DNA of 64,000 nt from Ahrensia marina (lineage in GTDB: Bacteria; Pseudomonadota; Alphaproteobacteria; Rhizobiales; Rhizobiaceae): NCBI RefSeq assembly GCF_001293565.1, contig NZ_JXMU01000008.1:28851-92850 (forward strand), written 5' to 3'. A program made the position numbers and the translations under genes. The notes under the pieces are model-generated. The model was not told where the DNA came from, searched no databases, and was given only the letters and a program-made list of their open reading frames with translations. This document shows positions 1 to 9,376 of the stretch, in pieces. Numbering within the stretch: the stretch's first letter is position 1; each line of letters opens with the position of its first letter.

Positions 1-1007
1 AGTATTGAGCCACCACCGGCGGCAACCGTGTGAATGCGCATCATGGGCGCACGGATGCGGACGCCTGCGACCTCGGTATCAAAAGCGCGTTCGTATTCAC
101 CGGCATAATGCGCGACATCGGTTGAGGTGCCGCCCATATCGAACCCGATAACGTGGTCGAAGTTTTCCATGGCGCAGGTTTCAACCATGCCAACCACACC
201 GCCCGCCGGTCCGGAAAGGATCGCATCCTTGCCCTGAAAGCGCTCAGCGGCTGTCAAACCGCCTGACGACATCATAAATTGCAGGCGCGGCGTGCTTGCC
301 TCATCGGTAATGCCCAAAGCACCGGCAACCTGATCGACATAACGTCTTAGGATCGGTGACAGATAAGCATCGACGACCGTTGTATCGCCGCGCCCGACAA
401 GCTTGACGAGCGGAGAGACTTCATGGCTGACGGAAATTTGTGAAAAGCCGTTCTGTTTGACCAGATCAGCGGCTTGTTTTTCATGATCCGGAAAAGCCCA
501 GGAATGCATAAACACAATGGCGACACTGTCGATCCCGTCGGCTTTGGCGTCCTCAAGCTGTTGTTTGAGTGTATCACTTTCAAACGGTTTCTCTATCGTG
601 CCATCGGCCAGCACGCGTTCATCGACTTCAATCACCCGCTCATATACTTGTTCGGGCAGAAGGATTTCTTTTGCGAAAATATCCGGTCGCGCCTGATAGG
701 CGATACGTAGCGCATCACGAAAACCTTTCGTGATCAGCAGCAATGTTTTATCGCCTTTGCGTTCCAGTAGAGCATTTGTAGCAACCGTTGTGCCCATGCG
801 CACCGTGCCGATGCGCTCAGATGGCATTACCTCACTGGCTTTCACGCCCAGCAAGTCACGGATACCTTGCACGGCAGCATCGGGATAGCTTTCCGGATTT
901 TCAGAAAGCAGCTTGTGGCTGTTGAGCGTGCCGTCGGGCGCTACGCCGATGACATCTGTAAATGTGCCGCCGCGATCAATCCAAAAGTCCCATCGGTTTG
1001 CCGACAT
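1..1007 (-). CDS. Hydantoinase/5-oxoprolinase family protein, N-terminal part (cut by window edge)
   Basis: The minus strand reads open from position 1007 to the window edge, giving about 335 residues; the C-terminal part lies outside. The start of the product, [11 protein letters not shown], is the phosphate-binding loop of the hydantoinase A/5-oxoprolinase family, and [14 protein letters not shown] near the window edge is the second family loop. Known family members open cyclic amides (5-oxoproline, hydantoins) with ATP in the cytosol. The ATG at 1007 is preferred because GGAG lies about seven bases upstream; in-frame ATGs at 1019 and further upstream lack such a site. Whether it is an OplaH-like single chain or an HyuA subunit cannot be told without the missing end. 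Confidence 0.9.
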   Translation of the reverse strand, partial: MSANRWDFWIDRGGTFTDVIGVAPDGTLNSHKLLSENPESYPDAAVQGIRDLLGVKASEVMPSERIGTVRMGTTVATNALLERKGDKTLLLITKGFRDALRIAYQARPDIFAKEILLPEQVYERVIEVDERVLADGTIEKPFESDTLKQQLEDAKADGIDSVAIVFMHSWAFPDHEKQAADLVKQNGFSQISVSHEVSPLVKLVGRGDTTVVDAYLSPILRRYVDQVAGALGITDEASTPRLQFMMSSGGLTAAERFQGKDAILSGPAGGVVGMVETCAMENFDHVIGFDMGGTSTDVAHYAGEYERAFDTEVAGVRIRAPMMRIHTVAAGGGSI

Positions 1008-1136
1008 AAAATGCTCCATATTCGAATGCATGACGTTCAAATACATCTGGTATAGCCAACGATTTCAACATGCAAACCGATGATATTGTTGAAAACAAAA
1101 CAGTAAAGGCTCATATGCAGCCCGTTAATGTTAACA

Positions 1137-1151
1137 GCGCCGTGATGGCGC
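1137..1151. other. Small GC hairpin upstream of the lipoprotein gene
   Basis: GCGCC and GGCGC form a perfect five-base stem around GTGAT, just after a TTAATGTTAA half-dyad and about 19 bases before the TTG start of the lipoprotein. It could lie in the 5' leader. No function can be assigned. Confidence 0.3.
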
Positions 1152-1169
1152 CAAAGAAAGAGACCTAAA

Positions 1170-1712
1170 TTGAAAAGATTATTGATTGCCTCTGTTTCCC
1201 TTCTCGCTTTGCTGGCCGTTGGCGCTTGCAGCAATGAGGCTGAAGAAGCGAAAAAGAATGTTGAAGACGCCGCGCAAACTGCGACTGAAAAAGCAGACGA
1301 TGCTGCTCAAAGCATGGAAAAAGCAACCGATGATGCTGCTGACAAAGCCGGTGAACTGGCTAATGACGCAGAAACTATGGCTAAGGAAGCCGTTGAAACA
1401 GTGAAAGAAGCTGCGGACGACGCAGCGGCCAAAGCCGGTGAGTTGGCGGAAGAGGCAGAAACCATGGCGGATGATGCCGTCACAAAAGCAGGCGAAATGG
1501 CAGACGAGGCAATGAAGCAGGCCAGCGAAGCCGTTGATTCTGCCAAAGAAAAAGCCAGCGACATGATGGATGCTGTGAAAGAAGTAGCGGACACAACGGT
1601 TGAAGAGGCTGGAGAAGCCGCGGACGAGATGAAACAGGCGACAGAAGATGCGGCCGAGGAAGCTGCTGACGAGGTGGAGCCAGTCACCGAAGAGTCATCA
1701 ACAGCCCAATAA
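1170..1712 (+). CDS. Alanine/glutamate-rich repeat lipoprotein
   Basis: A 180-residue product with a short signal sequence ending in the lipobox LAVGAC, so it is probably lipidated on the cysteine near residue 20. The rest is almost only A, E, D, K, M and T and should form one long charged amphipathic helix, as in LEA-like or apolipoprotein-like proteins. Two copies of a 29-residue unit beginning DDAADKAGELA and DDAAAKAGELA start at bases 1329 and 1416, exactly 87 bases apart. The start is TTG after a weak purine tract. It stands alone and is followed by a strong hairpin terminator. A structural role at the cell envelope is inferred only; no enzyme motif is present. The long antisense reading frame here is a by-product of the composition. 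Confidence 0.8.
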   Translation: MKRLLIASVSLLALLAVGACSNEAEEAKKNVEDAAQTATEKADDAAQSMEKATDDAADKAGELANDAETMAKEAVETVKEAADDAAAKAGELAEEAETMADDAVTKAGEMADEAMKQASEAVDSAKEKASDMMDAVKEVADTTVEEAGEAADEMKQATEDAAEEAADEVEPVTEESSTAQ

Positions 1713-1721
1713 TAATTTTAT

Positions 1722-1747
1722 CGCCGCGCCATTGAGCGCGGCGATTT
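1722..1747 (+). terminator. Terminator after the repeat lipoprotein gene
   Basis: CGCCGCGC (1722-1729) and GCGCGGCG (1736-1743) form a perfect eight-base stem with a six-base loop, followed by a short T-containing tract. It lies ten bases past the stop codon. Confidence 0.7.
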
Positions 1748-1845
1748 CACATAAGCGATGCTTTTTAGGAAACGCATGGCAAGTTTTGCTTAAATTCTGC
1801 GCGCATTTGCATTATGAGTGACGCGATTCAAAGAAAGCGCCACCG

Positions 1846-2559
1846 ATGTCTATCTGGATTCGCATTACTGATTTTGTATCCGCTACAGCCATTCCTGCTT
1901 TTAGCGCGGTCATTGAGGCAGTGCGGACATTATTCGAGGGCGATCCTGAAACCAGACGGCGCGTTGCGTTTTCAGTCGCGATGATCGCGCTCTCCGCCAA
2001 GATGGCCAAGGCAGACGGTGTCGTTCTGCAATCCGAAGTCGATGCCTTCAAAGAGATATTCGATATACCGGACGAACACGCCGAGCAGGTATCAATGCTG
2101 TACAATCTGGCCAAGCAGGATGTGGCCGGCTTTGATTCCTATGCCACGCAGCTTGCCAATTTATGCGGATCGCAAGAAGGGGAAAACTGCCCGATCTTGC
2201 GCGATATAATTGACGGGCTCTTTCATATCGCAAAGGCGGATAACTTTATTCACGGCAACGAACTGGCCTTTTTGCGCGAAGTTGCGACAATCTTCCAGAT
2301 TTCGGAGGCCGAGTTTGACCGTATCTTGTCGCGCCATGTCGATAAAGGAGCGAGTGATCCTTACCGTATTTTGGGCTTAACGCCGGGTGTCGCCTATAGC
2401 GATGCGCGCGCTGCCTATATGGAATTGGTGCGTGAACATCATCCAGATAATTTCCTTGCGCGCGGATTGCCGATGGAATTCATGAAAATATCAACGGACC
2501 GTATGGCGGCAATCAATGATGCCTGGCAGTCCGTCGAAGCAGATTTGAAACGCCAATGA
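1846..2559 (+). CDS. djlA: DjlA-type co-chaperone (TerB-like plus J domain)
   Basis: The 237-residue product has a TerB/DjlA-like helical domain (about residues 40-165, with acidic LSAKMAKADGV and FHIAKADNFI segments). A C-terminal J domain follows from about residue 172, with YRILGL at its start and the diagnostic HPD at residues 199-201. Known J proteins stimulate the ATPase of DnaK; DjlA of E. coli is anchored in the inner membrane. Here the first 25 residues are hydrophobic enough for a weak anchor, but a clear membrane span is not evident. The stop codon overlaps the start of the amidase gene by four bases (ATGA), so the two are probably translated together. Confidence 0.85.
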   Translation: MSIWIRITDFVSATAIPAFSAVIEAVRTLFEGDPETRRRVAFSVAMIALSAKMAKADGVVLQSEVDAFKEIFDIPDEHAEQVSMLYNLAKQDVAGFDSYATQLANLCGSQEGENCPILRDIIDGLFHIAKADNFIHGNELAFLREVATIFQISEAEFDRILSRHVDKGASDPYRILGLTPGVAYSDARAAYMELVREHHPDNFLARGLPMEFMKISTDRMAAINDAWQSVEADLKRQ

Positions 2560-3314
2560 GTTTAGAAAAGTTCGCGCCCGATTTCGAAGGCGCTGAAATA
2601 TGTCCATCTCCTAATTTTGGTCCGCGCAAAGATGATCGGGCAATTGATATGCTGCTGCTGCATTATACCGGCATGGATAGCGGTGAGGGCGCGCAGGACT
2701 GGCTTTGCAATGAGGAAAGTCAGGTATCGTCGCATTATATCGTTCATGAGGACGGGCGTGTCGTGCAGATGGTGCGCGAGACTGACCGTGCCTGGCATGC
2801 AGGTAACAGTTTCTGGAAAGGCGAAGAGGACACCAACTCACGCTCAATCGGGGTGGAGATCGTCAATGGCGGCCATCCGGCAAGCCTACCGGATTATCCG
2901 GAAAGCCAGATGGCTGCTGTTGTTCGGCTATGCCAATCCATTTTATCGCGCCATTCAATTCCGGCGGCGCATGTGCTTGCTCATTCCGATGTGGCACCGG
3001 TGCGCAAACTGGATCCGGGCGAGAACTTTGACTGGAAACTGCTCGCGCAGGCCGGTGTCGGCCACTGGACAGAACCGACCGCCATATCAGGCGGGCGCTA
3101 TTTTAGCGAAGGTGACACAGGCCAGCCCATAGAGGCTTTGCAGGCCATGTTCAGGCTGTACGGCTACCGCATAGAGGTTGACGGCGTTTTTGATGCGCAA
3201 ACCAAAGGTGTCGTCGAAGCATTCCAGCGCCATTTTCGTCCACAGCGTGTTGATGGCGTTGCGGATATGTCGACAATTGACACTTTACATCGCTTGCTAA
3301 GTGCGGTTACTTAG
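2556..3314 (+). CDS. N-acetylmuramoyl-L-alanine amidase (AmpD/AmiD type) with peptidoglycan-binding domain
   Basis: The 252-residue protein has an Amidase_2 fold with the expected zinc ligands H36 (LLLHYTG), H143 (LAHSDV) and D153 (KLDPG), followed by a PG_binding_1 domain over about residues 185-250. Such enzymes cut the bond between muramic acid and the stem peptide. No signal peptide is visible, which favours a cytosolic AmpD-like role in recycling anhydromuropeptides. The extra wall-binding domain, however, is more like AmiD, so its location is uncertain. It is translationally coupled to djlA, with a start overlapping that stop by four bases. Start choice is fixed by the overlap. Confidence 0.88.
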   Translation: MSLEKFAPDFEGAEICPSPNFGPRKDDRAIDMLLLHYTGMDSGEGAQDWLCNEESQVSSHYIVHEDGRVVQMVRETDRAWHAGNSFWKGEEDTNSRSIGVEIVNGGHPASLPDYPESQMAAVVRLCQSILSRHSIPAAHVLAHSDVAPVRKLDPGENFDWKLLAQAGVGHWTEPTAISGGRYFSEGDTGQPIEALQAMFRLYGYRIEVDGVFDAQTKGVVEAFQRHFRPQRVDGVADMSTIDTLHRLLSAVT

Positions 3315-3462
3315 TTAAGGAACAAGCTGTAAGCCTTTGAATTAAATAAAATTATGGCTATCGAATTGTTACAAAGTGATTCGGTATTTGAGTGGACTAT
3401 TTGCTTCCCCAAGCGTTAATCCGCCCCCTTGATTGCAAAATGCGTTAATCGAGGGTTTTAGT

Positions 3463-3954
3463 TTGAAAATTTATAAGCTTGTCTTTCCACTTCTTATGGC
3501 GGTGAGCCTTTCTGCGTGTGCAACAACTAAAGAAGAGCCAAAAGTCGCGGCAACAGCAGACGTCAGTGCTAAATTTTCCAGTAAGGGAAAACCTTATCAC
3601 GCGATTATTTCGCGGCACGCCAAAGCAAATAATATTCCGGTTAACCTTGCCCATGCTGTCGTGTTTTCAGAGAGCAGCTATAAAGCCCATGCGCGCGGGG
3701 CAGCCGGTGAGATCGGCCTGATGCAGCTACGCTTGCCGACAGCCCGTTTGGTTGGCTACCGCGGATCGGCAAAAGCGCTTTATGATCCGGAAACAAACAT
3801 CAAATACGGTATGAAATATCTTGGAAAAGCACGCCAGCTTGCAAGTGGTAGTACCTGCGGGACTATTTTGCGCTACAACGCCGGACATGGTGCCAAGCGC
3901 ATGAACCCGATTTCACAAAATTACTGCAATAAGGTGGAGCGCCTCTTGCGCTAA
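3463..3954 (+). CDS. Lytic transglycosylase lipoprotein (SLT domain)
   Basis: From a TTG start at 3463, preceded by GAGGG at a spacing of seven, the product is 163 residues: a signal peptide with lipobox LSAC (cysteine 19), a short linker and one SLT domain. The catalytic glutamate is E70 in FSESSY, followed by the family motifs GEIGLMQL and RYNAGHG. Soluble lytic transglycosylases cleave the glycan strand to give anhydromuramyl ends, in the periplasm. An upstream TTG at 3433 would extend the N terminus by ten residues but spoils the signal peptide. Together with the amidase just upstream it suggests a small wall-remodelling group. Confidence 0.87.
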   Translation: MKIYKLVFPLLMAVSLSACATTKEEPKVAATADVSAKFSSKGKPYHAIISRHAKANNIPVNLAHAVVFSESSYKAHARGAAGEIGLMQLRLPTARLVGYRGSAKALYDPETNIKYGMKYLGKARQLASGSTCGTILRYNAGHGAKRMNPISQNYCNKVERLLR

Positions 3955-4020
3955 TTTAGTTGCCGCACTGGACAAGCTGTGAGTGCATTCTATTTCACAG
4001 CTTGAGCAGGGAGTGGTGAT

Positions 4021-4323
4021 ATGAATCTTCTAAGAGTGGCTTTGGCGTTCTTGGGCGTCGGTTTTGCGGCTTTGATTGTCTGGGCGATGGTAAAGGGCAA
4101 TTTTTCCGGGGCCGGTCAATGGCTAACCTCTGATCCTTGGGGTATCGTCACTCTTGCCGATCTTTATTTCGGGTTCCTGATGTTCTCGGTGATCATTTTT
4201 CTGTTCGAGCGCAGCTTTAAGGCTGTGCTTTGGATCGCGCCGATCCCTTTTCTGGGAAATGTCTGGGTTGTTGTCTGGTTTGTGCTAAGGCTGCCGCGCA
4301 TCGCGCGTGCATTGCGTGGATAA
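4021..4323 (+). CDS. Small hypothetical membrane protein
   Basis: A 100-residue product with three likely membrane spans (about residues 4-24, 47-64 and 68-90) and a basic C-terminal tail (RLPRIARALRG), which suggests that end is cytoplasmic. A GGAG-like site (agggagtgg) precedes the ATG. No catalytic motif is visible and I do not recognise the family with certainty. It stands alone between the transglycosylase and the response regulator. Confidence 0.7.
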   Translation: MNLLRVALAFLGVGFAALIVWAMVKGNFSGAGQWLTSDPWGIVTLADLYFGFLMFSVIIFLFERSFKAVLWIAPIPFLGNVWVVVWFVLRLPRIARALRG

Positions 4324-4419
4324 CACCTAGCTTTGTACCTACCTTGTTTGCACCTCACTTGACGTTAGTAGGCCGCAGACCGCATAAGAACGCCAATATT
4401 CACGATTCAAGGTGTATTT

Positions 4420-5109
4420 GTGTCAACAACCGTTCTTATTGCAGATGATCATCCTTTATTCCGTGATGCGATAAAATCTGCCATCTGCGATCATATTGGC
4501 GATGGCGTCGCTGCCAACCAAATGATTGAAGCACATGATTTTTCTAGCGCTATGGCGGCGCTCAAAGATCATGATGAAGTCGACCTTCTGCTTCTCGATC
4601 TCAATATGCCCGGTACATCGGGTCTTTCTGCGCTAGTTTCGGTGCGCGCGTCTTACCCATCTGTGCCGGTGGTTATCGTTTCCGCATCCGATGATCATTT
4701 GACTGTACACCGTGCCATAGAGCTTGGTGCTTCCGGCTTTATTTCCAAATCAGCCTCGACAGAACAAATCAGACAGGCCGTCAACAGTGTGTTGGCAGGC
4801 GATATCGCTTTGCCGAATGACTTGCCGCCGGCGGGCGAAGAAGATGAAGAAGTTGCTGACCTTATCGCACGCATCAAAACGCTGACGCCGCAACAGGCCA
4901 GAGTTCTGGGCATGTTGGCCGAAGGGCTATTAAACAAGCAGATCGCTTATGAGCTTGGCGTTTCGGAAGCAACGATCAAGGCGCATGTGTCGGCGGTTTT
5001 ACAGAAACTTGATGTTGATAGCCGGACACAAGCCGTTATACGCCTGTCCAAAATTGGTGCGGATATTTTGCGCGACAGCAATGATCGCAGCGATGAGGCG
5101 CTTTCCTAA
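4420..5109 (+). CDS. LuxR/NarL-type response regulator
   Basis: The 229-residue protein has a receiver domain (about 1-125) with acidic pocket D9-D10, phospho-acceptor D60 in LLLLDLNMPG and conserved lysine in GFISKSA. A LuxR-type helix-turn-helix follows (about 154-210; LTPQQARVL, NKQIAYELGVSEATIKAHV). It should bind DNA when phosphorylated. The start is GTG at 4420 with AAGG eight bases upstream. The gene ends three bases from the end of the hybrid kinase on the other strand, so this tail-to-tail pair is a likely two-component system. No target site can be named from the sequence. Confidence 0.9.
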   Translation: MSTTVLIADDHPLFRDAIKSAICDHIGDGVAANQMIEAHDFSSAMAALKDHDEVDLLLLDLNMPGTSGLSALVSVRASYPSVPVVIVSASDDHLTVHRAIELGASGFISKSASTEQIRQAVNSVLAGDIALPNDLPPAGEEDEEVADLIARIKTLTPQQARVLGMLAEGLLNKQIAYELGVSEATIKAHVSAVLQKLDVDSRTQAVIRLSKIGADILRDSNDRSDEALS

Positions 5110-5112
5110 GCG

Positions 5113-8100
5113 CTACTCTGCCGCCTCATGCGTTTGATCACGCGGTATGGTGTTTAGCAAAGCCCGCAATGCCGCAGGTTTAAGCGGCTTGTTTAACAGC
5201 GATATATTGTTCTCCGCGCATCGTGATTTAATATCATTGGACCGGTCGGCAGTAATCAATATGGCCATGAGTTCGGGGCCGTAGATCTCGCGGATGGTGG
5301 CAATAGCGTTGAGCCCGTTATCATTATCCAGATGGTAATCTGCGATAATCGCATTGGGGCGCAGTTTTGCTTTGTCGAGTTTCTTTCTCAGCTCTGCAAT
5401 ACTCGTCGCGCATATTGTGCTGGCACCCCATCCATCAAGCAGCACGGACATGCCTTCAACGATAGAGGGTTCATTGTCGATACAGGCAATATTGAGACCG
5501 TTGAGCAAATTGGGCCGCGCGGTTTGTTTTGACTGCTTTTTGTTTTTGGGCAGAGCCGCGGCGCTGGCGGGTGATAAGGAAACGCTAAAAGCGGTTCCTG
5601 CGCCCGGCACTGAGCGAATTTCGACTTCAGATCCGATAACGCGCGATATTCTGTCTACGATTGATAGACCCAGTCCCAGACCACGGGCGATCAAGGCACC
5701 TTCATTTAGCCTTTCAAACTCATTGAAAACGGATTCAACCTTGTTCTCCGGAATACCGATACCGGTGTCGTAAACGCATAATTTCAGTGCTTTACCCGAC
5801 CGGCGCACGCCAACAAGAACTTTACCTTCCCGCGTATATTTCAAAGCATTGGAAATGAGGTTTTGTCCAACCCGCATGAGCAAGGCACGGTCGCTTTCGA
5901 CGATTGTGCTGGAAGGCATGACGATCAGTTCCAAGTTCTTTTCTTTTGCGAGCGGCAGAAAGTCATTGCGTAGTTGATCAAGAAACGGGTTCATTTCAAA
6001 GGCGTTGCGCGTCGCTTTGAGTGCGCCGGCGTCTAGCCGCGAAATATCCAGAACAGCGCCGATGATTGTTTCAACGGAGCTAAGCGCAGCGTCAATTTTC
6101 AAAGCAATGTCATGGTGCTTGTGTTCAATATCGACCGTTCTTTCAACCAGAGAGGCTGTGTAAAGCCTTGCCGCGTTGAGCGGTTGGCTGATGTCATGTC
6201 CTGCGGCTGCCAGAAAGCGTGTTTTGCCGATATTGGCCGTTTCAGCTTCTTGCCGCGCTTTGGCAAGCGCTTTGTTCACGGACGTTAGTTCCGACGTGCG
6301 GTGCAGAACACGCTGTTCAAGGCTTTCCTTTGATTTTTCCAGTGCTTTGTTCGCCTCCACACGACCTGTAATATCGGTATATGTGACAACAAGACCGCCA
6401 TCGGGCATCGGATTTGAACGAAGTTCCAATATTCTGCCGCTTTTGGAAAGTGGTAGCTGCCACGCTGCTCTTGCCTGACTGATATTGCTGACAAAGTCGT
6501 CGCGTAGCTCGGCATTGACTTCTCTGTGCTCAAAAAGAGCCTCCGCTATGTCTTTGAGCGGCATGCCGAAATGACCATATTTGACCGGTAGATTAAGCAA
6601 AAGACGGAACTGACGGTTCCAGTTTTTCAGTTTATAATCCTTGTCAAAAACAGTGATCCCCTGATCCATCTGGTCGAGCGCAATCTGCAAAAGGTCACGG
6701 TTTTGTTGCAGTGCCTCGGACGCATCATCAAGCAGGCGGATCTTTTCATCCGGCGAAATACCGTCTTTTTCAAGCAAAAGGCCAAGGACAAGACGGGCAG
6801 AAGACGAGCCAACGGCACTTGCCAGAATCTGTTCGGCATAACGCACCAAATTGACATCGGTAATGTTGTGGCCGATCAGCTTCCGGCTTTCTTGAACCTC
6901 ATAGGTTGCAAAGGCGCGTTCCATTCGTTCTGTACCGACATAGCGCGCAACCGTTTCTTTGACTTCGTCGACGGTTATCGTGGTTGTGAACCGCCGCAAT
7001 TCGCTGCTGACCTGAGGGCTGCGGGGCACAAATGTCACTGCCTGTACCCGTTCCAGCGGGGTTGCCACACGCGATAGCGAGCCGATGACAACCAGAAGAA
7101 TATTAACGCCAATACTCCACAATACACCATGGGTGAGCGGTTCTAGCTGAAGGCCGAACAGTGCCTGTGGTTGCAGCGCCTGAATGCCGAAGGGGCCGGT
7201 TTGTATCCAGCCAAGTGTAGGTGGGGAAAGCGCCGGTATGAGCAGCGTGTAGGCCCAGACCATTGTGCCTCCCAACATGCCTGCAAATGCGCCGCGCGCA
7301 TTGGCCTGACGCCAGAAAAGCCCGAAGAGCATTGAGGGGACAAACTGCGCCATGGCGGCAAAAGACAAAAGGCCGATTGCAGCCAGCGGCGCGCTCTGGG
7401 TGGTCTGCTGGTAATAAGCAAAAGCAACAAAGATCACCACGGCAATAGAAATGCGGCGCATGTTGAGGATAACATTCGACCAATTGTTGCCGGAGGTTTG
7501 TAAAACTCCGCCAAAGCGCCATAGCAAAAAGGGGATCATGATATTATTGGAAATCATGATCGATAACGCCACGGTCGCGACAATCACCATGGCTGTTGCC
7601 GCTGAAAGGCCGCCGATGAAGGCAACCATGGCAAGCCAGTCGTGACCTGCCTGTAAAGGCAATGCCAACAGATAAAGATCTGCCGGTGTGCCGTCCCTTA
7701 CATAGAGCATTCCTGCAATAGCCACAGGCATGACCAATGCATTGATCGCAATCAGATAAATCGGGAAAATCCATGAGGCATGGTTCAATTCGCCTTCCGA
7801 TCTGTTTTCAACAACAATGACGTGAAACTGGCGCGGCAGCACGATAACCGCAGCCGCACTCAATACTGTCAGCACCAGCCATGTGCTTAAGGAACTGCCT
7901 TTGGCAATCGCGCGCTGTGTTTCGGCATTTGATTGGAATGCTTCCACAATGGCCGTTGAGCCGTCAAACAGAAAGAAAGTGACGGCCAGAGCAACGAAGA
8001 TAAATGCGACGATTTTGATGATCGATTCCAGCGCAACCGCTAGCATCAACCCGTCCTGGTGCTCTGTCGCATCGGCATGGCGTGTGCCAAACAATATGGC

Positions 8101-8616
8101 AAAGATAATCAGTGTTATCGCCACGATAAATGCGACATCGAAATTTAAGACCGCACTGTCTGCCGACACATTGTAGTGGGTGACCATAAGCGTCACGGTA
8201 TCGGATATGGCTTTAAGCTGTAGCGCGATATAAGGCACGGTACCGATAATCGCGATAATGGCGGCAAGTGCGGCAACCCGCGCATTCTTGCCATATCGGG
8301 CAGCAAGAAAATCGGCGATTGATGTAATGCGCTCTGATTTACTGAGCCTGACGATACGCCGTACCAGCGGTAATCCGACCGTAAACAGCAGGATCGGCCC
8401 GACATAAATGCCAAAATATTCAAAACCGCGGTCTGCTGCCACGCCAACCGAGCCGAAGAAAGTCCATGACGTACAATAAACCGCCAGCGAAAACGCATAG
8501 ACAAACGGGCGCGGCTTCGACCTTTTGATTGACGTTTGCCGATCGCCATAGGAAGCGACAGCAAATAATATTGCCAAATAGATGAATGCTGCCAACGCAA
8601 TAAGCCAGCCCTGCAT
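5113..8616 (-). CDS. Hybrid histidine kinase with Na+/solute symporter-like membrane domain
   Basis: The 1167-residue protein starts with about 12-13 membrane spans of the SLC5/PutP symporter type (residues 1 to about 490). A linker and a PAS-like segment (about 645-750) and a short coiled coil follow. Then come HisKA with phospho-histidine H807 (AAAGHDISQPLNA), an ATPase domain with N box NALKYT and G boxes DTGIGIP and GLGLGLSI, and a C-terminal receiver with D1093 (IIADYHLDND). The architecture resembles CbrA, in which transport-like sensing is coupled to signalling, with an added receiver. The ATG at 8616 is chosen because GGGGGAG lies just upstream; an ATG at 8631 in frame lacks a site. 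Probable partner: the convergent LuxR-type regulator. Confidence 0.9.
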   Translation of the reverse strand: MQGWLIALAAFIYLAILFAVASYGDRQTSIKRSKPRPFVYAFSLAVYCTSWTFFGSVGVAADRGFEYFGIYVGPILLFTVGLPLVRRIVRLSKSERITSIADFLAARYGKNARVAALAAIIAIIGTVPYIALQLKAISDTVTLMVTHYNVSADSAVLNFDVAFIVAITLIIFAILFGTRHADATEHQDGLMLAVALESIIKIVAFIFVALAVTFFLFDGSTAIVEAFQSNAETQRAIAKGSSLSTWLVLTVLSAAAVIVLPRQFHVIVVENRSEGELNHASWIFPIYLIAINALVMPVAIAGMLYVRDGTPADLYLLALPLQAGHDWLAMVAFIGGLSAATAMVIVATVALSIMISNNIMIPFLLWRFGGVLQTSGNNWSNVILNMRRISIAVVIFVAFAYYQQTTQSAPLAAIGLLSFAAMAQFVPSMLFGLFWRQANARGAFAGMLGGTMVWAYTLLIPALSPPTLGWIQTGPFGIQALQPQALFGLQLEPLTHGVLWSIGVNILLVVIGSLSRVATPLERVQAVTFVPRSPQVSSELRRFTTTITVDEVKETVARYVGTERMERAFATYEVQESRKLIGHNITDVNLVRYAEQILASAVGSSSARLVLGLLLEKDGISPDEKIRLLDDASEALQQNRDLLQIALDQMDQGITVFDKDYKLKNWNRQFRLLLNLPVKYGHFGMPLKDIAEALFEHREVNAELRDDFVSNISQARAAWQLPLSKSGRILELRSNPMPDGGLVVTYTDITGRVEANKALEKSKESLEQRVLHRTSELTSVNKALAKARQEAETANIGKTRFLAAAGHDISQPLNAARLYTASLVERTVDIEHKHHDIALKIDAALSSVETIIGAVLDISRLDAGALKATRNAFEMNPFLDQLRNDFLPLAKEKNLELIVMPSSTIVESDRALLMRVGQNLISNALKYTREGKVLVGVRRSGKALKLCVYDTGIGIPENKVESVFNEFERLNEGALIARGLGLGLSIVDRISRVIGSEVEIRSVPGAGTAFSVSLSPASAAALPKNKKQSKQTARPNLLNGLNIACIDNEPSIVEGMSVLLDGWGASTICATSIAELRKKLDKAKLRPNAIIADYHLDNDNGLNAIATIREIYGPELMAILITADRSNDIKSRCAENNISLLNKPLKPAALRALLNTIPRDQTHEAAE

Positions 8617-8809
8617 TTCACTCCCCCGCATTGCCGAACGTTTTACTTGTGGCGAGTATGGGCGAATTTACTGCAATTTAAAACCGTGGCTATGGTCGTA
8701 TAGCGATCGCTTAGGAATTTGTTAAATGTTTTGCAACGCGTGAACCATTGCATTAATGCTGGTTTTAAATCAAAGTTTTAGCAATGACTTTAATCGGAAG
8801 GACTATGGA

Positions 8810-9229
8810 ATGGGAATGATCGGTGAATTCAAAGAGTTTATTGCCAAAGGCAATGTCATGGATTTGGCTGTAGGGGTTATTATCGGCGGTGCTTTCGGCA
8901 CAATCGTTAAATCGCTGACCGATGATATCATTATGCCGATTGTCGGCGCCATTTTCGGCGGGCTGGATTTCAACAATTATTTTGCCGGATTATCGCCGGA
9001 AGTGACCGCCACGACATTGGAGGCCGCCAAAGAGCAGGGCGCCGTTCTAGCCTATGGTAGTTTCATCACTGCCGTTATCAACTTTCTCATTCTTGCCTTT
9101 ATCATCTTTATGATGGTCAAGGCAGTTAACAACATGATGCGCAAAGAAGAGCCTGCACCGGAAGTGCCGGCAGCACCGCCTGCAGATATTAAACTGCTTG
9201 AAGAAATCCGTGATTTACTCAAAAAGTAA
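8810..9229 (+). CDS. mscL: Large-conductance mechanosensitive channel MscL
   Basis: The 139-residue product (start ATG 8810 with GGAAGGA seven bases upstream) follows the MscL pattern. It has an amphipathic N-terminal helix ([19 protein letters not shown]), TM1 with the glycine-rich pore face (GVIIGGAFG), a periplasmic loop, TM2 around [10 protein letters not shown], and a C-terminal helical bundle ending [11 protein letters not shown]. Homopentamers open under membrane tension to release solutes on osmotic downshock. In-frame upstream starts would add non-homologous residues. A strong terminator follows, so it is a single-gene unit. Confidence 0.97.
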   Translation: MGMIGEFKEFIAKGNVMDLAVGVIIGGAFGTIVKSLTDDIIMPIVGAIFGGLDFNNYFAGLSPEVTATTLEAAKEQGAVLAYGSFITAVINFLILAFIIFMMVKAVNNMMRKEEPAPEVPAAPPADIKLLEEIRDLLKK

Positions 9230-9248
9230 GCGATCAAATATTTGATCT

Positions 9249-9280
9249 AAAAATCCCGGCTTTTCAGTCGGGATTTTATT
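9249..9280 (+). terminator. Terminator after mscL
   Basis: AAATCCCG (9251-9258) pairs with CGGGATTT (9269-9276), followed by more T residues. It is a typical intrinsic terminator 20 bases after the stop. Confidence 0.85.
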
Positions 9281-9376
9281 ATAAGAAGACAAGATGCTTT
9301 GCTTGCCTCTCATGTTGCGGCCAAATCTGTGGCCGGTTAGCCGCATCAGTTCGTATTAAACACAGGTCGACCAACC

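Noticed and set aside
1307..1687. Long open frame on the minus strand opposite the repeat lipoprotein gene
   Set aside because: It mirrors the alanine- and glutamate-rich codon use of the lipoprotein and gives a serine/alanine repeat without a start signal or family match.
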